Assembly: GCF_030271515.1 (NCBI RefSeq)
Contig: NZ_JASCXI010000005.1
Location: 186,001-250,000 of the forward strand
DNA length: 64,000 nucleotides
Direction: 5' to 3'
Source of the DNA: Erythrobacter oryzae
Lineage (GTDB): Bacteria; Pseudomonadota; Alphaproteobacteria; Sphingomonadales; Sphingomonadaceae
This document shows, in pieces, positions 59,683-64,000 of the stretch. The position numbers were made by a program, and so were the translations under genes. Below the pieces are notes generated by a model. The model saw nothing but the letters and a program-made list of their open reading frames with translations. It searched no databases and was not told the DNA's origin. Positions within the stretch are counted from its first letter, which is position 1; every line of letters starts with the position of its first letter.

Positions 59683-61317
59683 ATGGATCGAAGGGATTTC
59701 CTGGCGCTGAGCAGCTTTTTTGCCGGCGCCACGCTGACGCCGTCCATCTTCGGCAAGGCCATCGCCGCCGAACAGCTGCAGGACGGCATCGACGTCGCGG
59801 TCAAGAAGCGCCTCGCCGACGCCGCGCTGTCGGCAGCGACCGCGGCCGGGGCGAGCTATTGCGACGTTCGCGTCGGGCGCTACCTGCGCCAGTTCGTCAT
59901 CACCCGTGACCGCAACGTCCAGAACATCGTCAACACCGAATCGACCGGCACCGGCGTGCGCGTGATCGCCGACGGGTCGTGGGGCTTTGCCGCGACCGGC
60001 ACGATGACCGAGGACGCCGTCGCCGAAGCCGCGCGTCAGGCCACCGCGATGGCCAAGGCCAATGCCCGGATCAACGCCCAGCCGGTCAAGCTCGCCCCGA
60101 CCCCGGGCGTGGGCGAGGTCAGCTGGCGCACCCCGATCAGGAAGAACGCGATGGAAGTGCCGATCGCCGAGAAGGTCGATCTGCTGATGGGCGTCAACGA
60201 CGCCGCCCTCAGCGCGGGCGCGAATTTCGTCAACTCGCTGCTGTTCCTGGTCAACGAGCAGAAGTACTTCGCCTCGACCGACGGGTCCTACATCGATCAG
60301 GACATCCACCGCATCTGGGCGCCCTTCACCGTCACCGCGGTTGACCCGAGCACCGGCAAGTTCCGCTCGCGCGAGGGGCTCTCGGCGCCGATGGGGCTGG
60401 GCTATGAATACATGGACGGCCGCGCCGAGGACAAGTTCGTCCTCTCGAACGGGCTCACCACCTACGGCATGTCCTACGACATGAAGGAAGACGCGATCGC
60501 CGCCGCCAAGGATGCGCAGGCGAAGCTGAAGGCGCCTTCGGTCAAGCCGGGCAAGTACGACCTCGTGCTCGACCCCAACCACCTCGGCCTCACGATCCAC
60601 GAAAGCGTCGGCCACCCGCTCGAGCTCGACCGCGTGCTGGGCTACGAGGCGAATTACGCCGGCACCAGCTTTGCCACCATCGACAAGCGCGATGCGAAGT
60701 TCAAATACGGCAGCGAGATCGTCAACCTGTTCGCCGACAAGACCCAGCCGGGCTCATTGGGCGCGGTCGGCTTTGACGACGAGGGCGTGAAGACCAAGCG
60801 CTGGGATCTGGTCAAGGACGGCATCCTCGTCGACTACCAGACCATCCGCGATCAGGCGCACATCCTCGGCAAGAGCGAAAGCGACGGCTGCTGCTATGCC
60901 GACAGCTGGTCGACCGTGCAGTTCCAGCGCATGGCGAACGTCAGCCTCGCGCCGGGCAAGCAGAAGATGAGCCCCGAGGACATGATCGCCGGCGTCGACA
61001 ACGGCATCTACATCGCCGGGCGCGGGTCGTTCTCGATCGACCAGCAGCGCTACAACGCGCAGTTCGGCGGGACGGTGTTCTACGAGATCAAGGGCGGCAA
61101 ACTGGGCCCGATGATCGAGGACGTCGCCTACCAGATGCGCACCCCCGAATTCTGGGGCGCGTGTTCGGCGATCTGCGACGAGAGCGATTACCGCATGTTC
61201 GGTTCGTTCTTCGACGGCAAGGGCCAGCCGAGCCAGGTCTCGGCGGTCAGCCACGGTTCGTCCACCACCCGGTTCGACGGCATCAACGTGATCAGCACCG
61301 CACGGTCGCTCGGTTAA
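59683..61317 (+). CDS. TldD/PmbA-family metalloprotease with Tat signal
   Basis: TldD-like zinc peptidase of 544 residues. The N-terminus MDRRDFLALSSFFAGATL is a twin-arginine (RRDFL) signal, cleavage probably near IAAEQ, so export across the inner membrane is predicted. The active-site HExxxH is TIHESVGHPLELDR near residue 306, and later segments (GFDDEGVKTKRW, FSIDQQRYNAQFGGTVFYEI) match the family. The enzyme works as a heterodimer with a TldE/PmbA-like partner, encoded next. This copy is distinct from classical cytoplasmic TldD. It opens an operon with the partner, a DUF4159 gene and a MoxR ATPase. Confidence 0.92.
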   Translation: MDRRDFLALSSFFAGATLTPSIFGKAIAAEQLQDGIDVAVKKRLADAALSAATAAGASYCDVRVGRYLRQFVITRDRNVQNIVNTESTGTGVRVIADGSWGFAATGTMTEDAVAEAARQATAMAKANARINAQPVKLAPTPGVGEVSWRTPIRKNAMEVPIAEKVDLLMGVNDAALSAGANFVNSLLFLVNEQKYFASTDGSYIDQDIHRIWAPFTVTAVDPSTGKFRSREGLSAPMGLGYEYMDGRAEDKFVLSNGLTTYGMSYDMKEDAIAAAKDAQAKLKAPSVKPGKYDLVLDPNHLGLTIHESVGHPLELDRVLGYEANYAGTSFATIDKRDAKFKYGSEIVNLFADKTQPGSLGAVGFDDEGVKTKRWDLVKDGILVDYQTIRDQAHILGKSESDGCCYADSWSTVQFQRMANVSLAPGKQKMSPEDMIAGVDNGIYIAGRGSFSIDQQRYNAQFGGTVFYEIKGGKLGPMIEDVAYQMRTPEFWGACSAICDESDYRMFGSFFDGKGQPSQVSAVSHGSSTTRFDGINVISTARSLG

Positions 61318-61339
61318 GCGCGCGGGAGGAGATGACAAC

Positions 61340-62671
61340 ATGACCATTCTGACAGAAGCAGAGGCCAAGGCCATCCTCGACAAGGTCCTCGCCTTTTCCA
61401 CCGCCGACGAGTGCAGCGCCCAGATCGGCGGCGGCACCTCGGGCAACGTGCGGTTCGCGCGCAACGATATCTCGACCGCGGGGGTCGTCGACAGCGTCGA
61501 GCTGGGCGTGCAGGTGGCGTTCGGCAAGCGCGTCGGCACGGCGACCATCAACCAGTTCGACGACGCCTCGCTCGAACGTGTGGTGCGCCGCGCCGAGGAT
61601 CTCGCCAAGCTCGCGCCGGAGAACCCGGAATTCATGCCCGCCGTCGGCCCGCAGACCTTCCGGCCGACCGACACCTGGAGCGAGGCGACCGCCGCGCTGA
61701 CCCCCGAAGCGCGCGCGAAGATCGCCGAAGCCTCGATCCTGCCGTGCCGCGACAAGGGGCTGGTGGCGGCCGGTTTCCTCGAAGACAGCGCGGGCTTCAC
61801 GGCCTTCGCCAATTCCAAGGGCAATTTCGGCTACCAGAAGGCGGCCAGCGCCGACTACACCTGCACCGTGCGCACCGAAGACGGGCGCGGTTCGGGCTGG
61901 GTCGGCTCCAACGTGCAGGACATCGACCAGTTCGATGCAGGCAAGGAAGTGCAGGTCGCGATGCGCAAGGCGGCGGCCTCGGTCGATGCGCAGGCGCTGG
62001 AGCCGGGCAAGTATACTGTCATCCTCGAACCGGCGGCAGCGGCGGGGCTCATCAGCTTCATGATGAACTTCTTCGACGCGCGCTCGGCCGACGAGGGGCG
62101 CAGCTTCCTCTCCAAGCAGGGCGGCGGCAACAAGATCGGCGAGCAGATCGTCGATCCGCGCGTCAACATCTACACCGATCCGTGGCACCCGCTGGTTCCC
62201 GCACTGCCGTGGGACGGCGAGGGCCTCCCGCGCGAGAAGGCGGCGATCATCGAGAACGGCAAGGTCGCGAACCTCGAATATTCGCGCTACTGGGCGCAAA
62301 AGCAGGGCAAGCCCGAGAAGGCCGGGTGGGGCAACGTGATCATGGACGGCGGCACCAAGTCGACCGCCGAGCTGATCGCGGGCACCGAGCGCGGCATCCT
62401 GCTGACCCGCACCTGGTATATCCGCCTTGTCGACCCGCAGACCGTGCTGCTCACCGGCCTCACCCGTGACGGCACCTTCTACATCGAGAACGGCCAGCTG
62501 AAGTATCCGATCAAGAACTTCCGCTTCAACGAAAGCCCGGTGATCATGCTCAACAACATCGAGGAGCTGGGCCGGGCGGTGCGGGTGAAGGCGGACGAGG
62601 GCGGCTCGATGCTGCTGCCGCCGATGAAGATCCGCGACTTCACCTTTACCTCGCTGTCGGACGCCGTCTGA
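61340..62671 (+). CDS. TldE/PmbA-like partner of the TldD-type protease
   Basis: 443-residue protein of the same fold but lacking the HExxxH motif (AGLISFMMNFF is at the equivalent position), so it is the non-catalytic subunit. Family segments are IGGGTSGNVRFARNDISTAG, GFAAFANSKG-like GFTAFANSKGNFGYQ, LEPAAAAGLISFMMNFF and WGNVIMDGGTKSTAELIAGT. No signal peptide is visible, in contrast to its Tat-signal partner; it may be co-exported as a complex or remain cytoplasmic. 22 bases separate it from the upstream gene, with GGAGGAG before ATG 61340. Confidence 0.9.
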   Translation: MTILTEAEAKAILDKVLAFSTADECSAQIGGGTSGNVRFARNDISTAGVVDSVELGVQVAFGKRVGTATINQFDDASLERVVRRAEDLAKLAPENPEFMPAVGPQTFRPTDTWSEATAALTPEARAKIAEASILPCRDKGLVAAGFLEDSAGFTAFANSKGNFGYQKAASADYTCTVRTEDGRGSGWVGSNVQDIDQFDAGKEVQVAMRKAAASVDAQALEPGKYTVILEPAAAAGLISFMMNFFDARSADEGRSFLSKQGGGNKIGEQIVDPRVNIYTDPWHPLVPALPWDGEGLPREKAAIIENGKVANLEYSRYWAQKQGKPEKAGWGNVIMDGGTKSTAELIAGTERGILLTRTWYIRLVDPQTVLLTGLTRDGTFYIENGQLKYPIKNFRFNESPVIMLNNIEELGRAVRVKADEGGSMLLPPMKIRDFTFTSLSDAV

Positions 62672-62697
62672 CGGATGGATTGAGGGGCGCGGGAATC

Positions 62698-63432
62698 GTG
62701 AGCACGTCTGCGATCACCCGCGCCGCCTTCCTGCGCGGCGCTGCGGCGGCAATGGCCGGTGCGGCGTTTGCAGGGCCCCTCGCCGCCGCCCAGCGCGCCG
62801 GGGGACCGGCGACGGGCGGCTACGATTTCTGGTTCACCCGCCTCAAATACAATTCGGGCGACTGGGACGTCGACCAGCGCATGCCGGCGAACCTCATCAC
62901 CTCGCTGATCGACTACACCTCCCTGCGCGTCGATCCCAAGGAGCACGTCGTCGCGCTCGCCGATCCGGCGATGCTGGCGGCCCCGTTCTGCTACCTTGCC
63001 GGGCACAAGGCGGTGGAGTTCTCCGCCGCCGAGCGCCGCAATTTCGAACGCTACGTCAGGAACGGCGGCTTCGTGTTCGTCGACGATTGCAACCACGATA
63101 TCGACGGGCTGTTCGCCAAGTCGTTCGAGGCGCAGATCGCGAGCATCTTCGGACCGCAAGCGCTCGAGAAGCTGCCCAACACCCATCCGATCTATTCGAG
63201 CTTCTTCAAGTTCACCGGCCCGCCCGCAACCAGCTTCGAGCTGAACGGGTGGGGCGATGACCTCATTCACGATTACCTGAAAGGCATTACCATCAACGGC
63301 CGCCTCGGGCTGCTCTACAGCAACAAGGACTACGGCTGCGAATGGGACTACGACTGGCGCAACAAGCGCTTCCTCGCCGAGGACAACACCCGCTTCGGGG
63401 TGAACATCATCATGTATGCGCTCAGCAATTGA
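62698..63432 (+). CDS. DUF4159-family protein
   Basis: Exported or membrane protein of 244 residues. The N-terminus has a hydrophobic signal (TRAAFLRGAAAAMAGAAFAG), cleavage near AAAQ, followed by the DUF4159 domain: GYDFWFTRLKYNSGDWDVDQ, RMPANLITSLIDYTSLRVDP, KAVEFSAAERRNFERYVRNG, GFVFVDDCNHD and SFFKFTGPP. GTG 62698 is preferred because it gives a compact signal peptide and GAGGGG lies upstream; TTG 62680 is in frame. DUF4159 proteins commonly sit in MoxR clusters, as here. Confidence 0.84.
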   Translation: MSTSAITRAAFLRGAAAAMAGAAFAGPLAAAQRAGGPATGGYDFWFTRLKYNSGDWDVDQRMPANLITSLIDYTSLRVDPKEHVVALADPAMLAAPFCYLAGHKAVEFSAAERRNFERYVRNGGFVFVDDCNHDIDGLFAKSFEAQIASIFGPQALEKLPNTHPIYSSFFKFTGPPATSFELNGWGDDLIHDYLKGITINGRLGLLYSNKDYGCEWDYDWRNKRFLAEDNTRFGVNIIMYALSN

Positions 63433-63446
63433 AGGGTTGAAGACAG

Positions 63447-64000
<554 letters not shown>

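Overview
The window is a gene-dense, high-GC bacterial chromosome segment with tight operons, many 1- to 4-base gene overlaps, and no rRNA, tRNA, CRISPR array, insertion sequence or prophage that I could see. Gene content and order point to an alphaproteobacterium of the Sphingomonadales, most likely Erythrobacteraceae (Erythrobacter/Porphyrobacter-like). The main pointers are ubiE-ubiB-coaBC-dut, secB divergent from a Tim44-like gene followed by mltA and smr, an HWE-type histidine kinase, a large TonB-dependent receptor and several small stress proteins. This placement is inference from gene content; no search was run.

Layout. 1-5.5 kb: ubiquinone and coenzyme A biosynthesis and dUTPase. 5.6-8.4 kb: an unusually AT-rich orphan lipoprotein, a serine hydrolase and two envelope proteins. 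8.5-14.5 kb: housekeeping (trpS, murJ, secB, Tim44-like, mltA, smr). 14.5-18.5 kb: a three-gene aromatic ring-cleavage operon (extradiol dioxygenase, FAH-family hydrolase, FAD monooxygenase) divergent from a TetR regulator, with two operator-like palindromes between them. 18.5-22 kb: a five-gene operon of unknown role (DUF1428, two VOC proteins, a RibD/DHFR-like reductase, a secreted protein) divergent from an HxlR regulator. 22-42 kb: a stress-adaptation stretch. It holds a GlsB-like membrane protein, an ECF sigma factor, a DUF4142 protein, trehalose synthesis with a cation/proton antiporter, a prion-like low-complexity protein, two Crp/Fnr regulators, a four-PAS HWE kinase with a single-domain response regulator, two hemerythrins, a glycosyltransferase fused to UDP-galactopyranose mutase, Mn catalase translationally coupled to a ZIP transporter, an SDR, a SemiSWEET and several small proteins.

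42-57.3 kb is the most coherent accessory locus, a complete-looking galactoside utilisation island. Two GH43-type glycosidases, a TonB-dependent receptor and a four-gene ABC importer would release and import sugar. Aldose 1-epimerase, a galactose 1-dehydrogenase-like enzyme, galactonate dehydratase, KDGal kinase and KDPGal aldolase would run the oxidative De Ley-Doudoroff route to pyruvate and glyceraldehyde 3-phosphate. A DgoR-like GntR regulator sits in the locus. AT-rich imperfect palindromes lie at all four promoter regions and probably define its regulon. No dedicated lactonase is visible.

57.3-64 kb: a bacterial lipoxygenase on the minus strand, then a TldD/PmbA pair (one with a Tat signal, one without), a DUF4159 protein and the start of a MoxR AAA+ ATPase that runs off the window.
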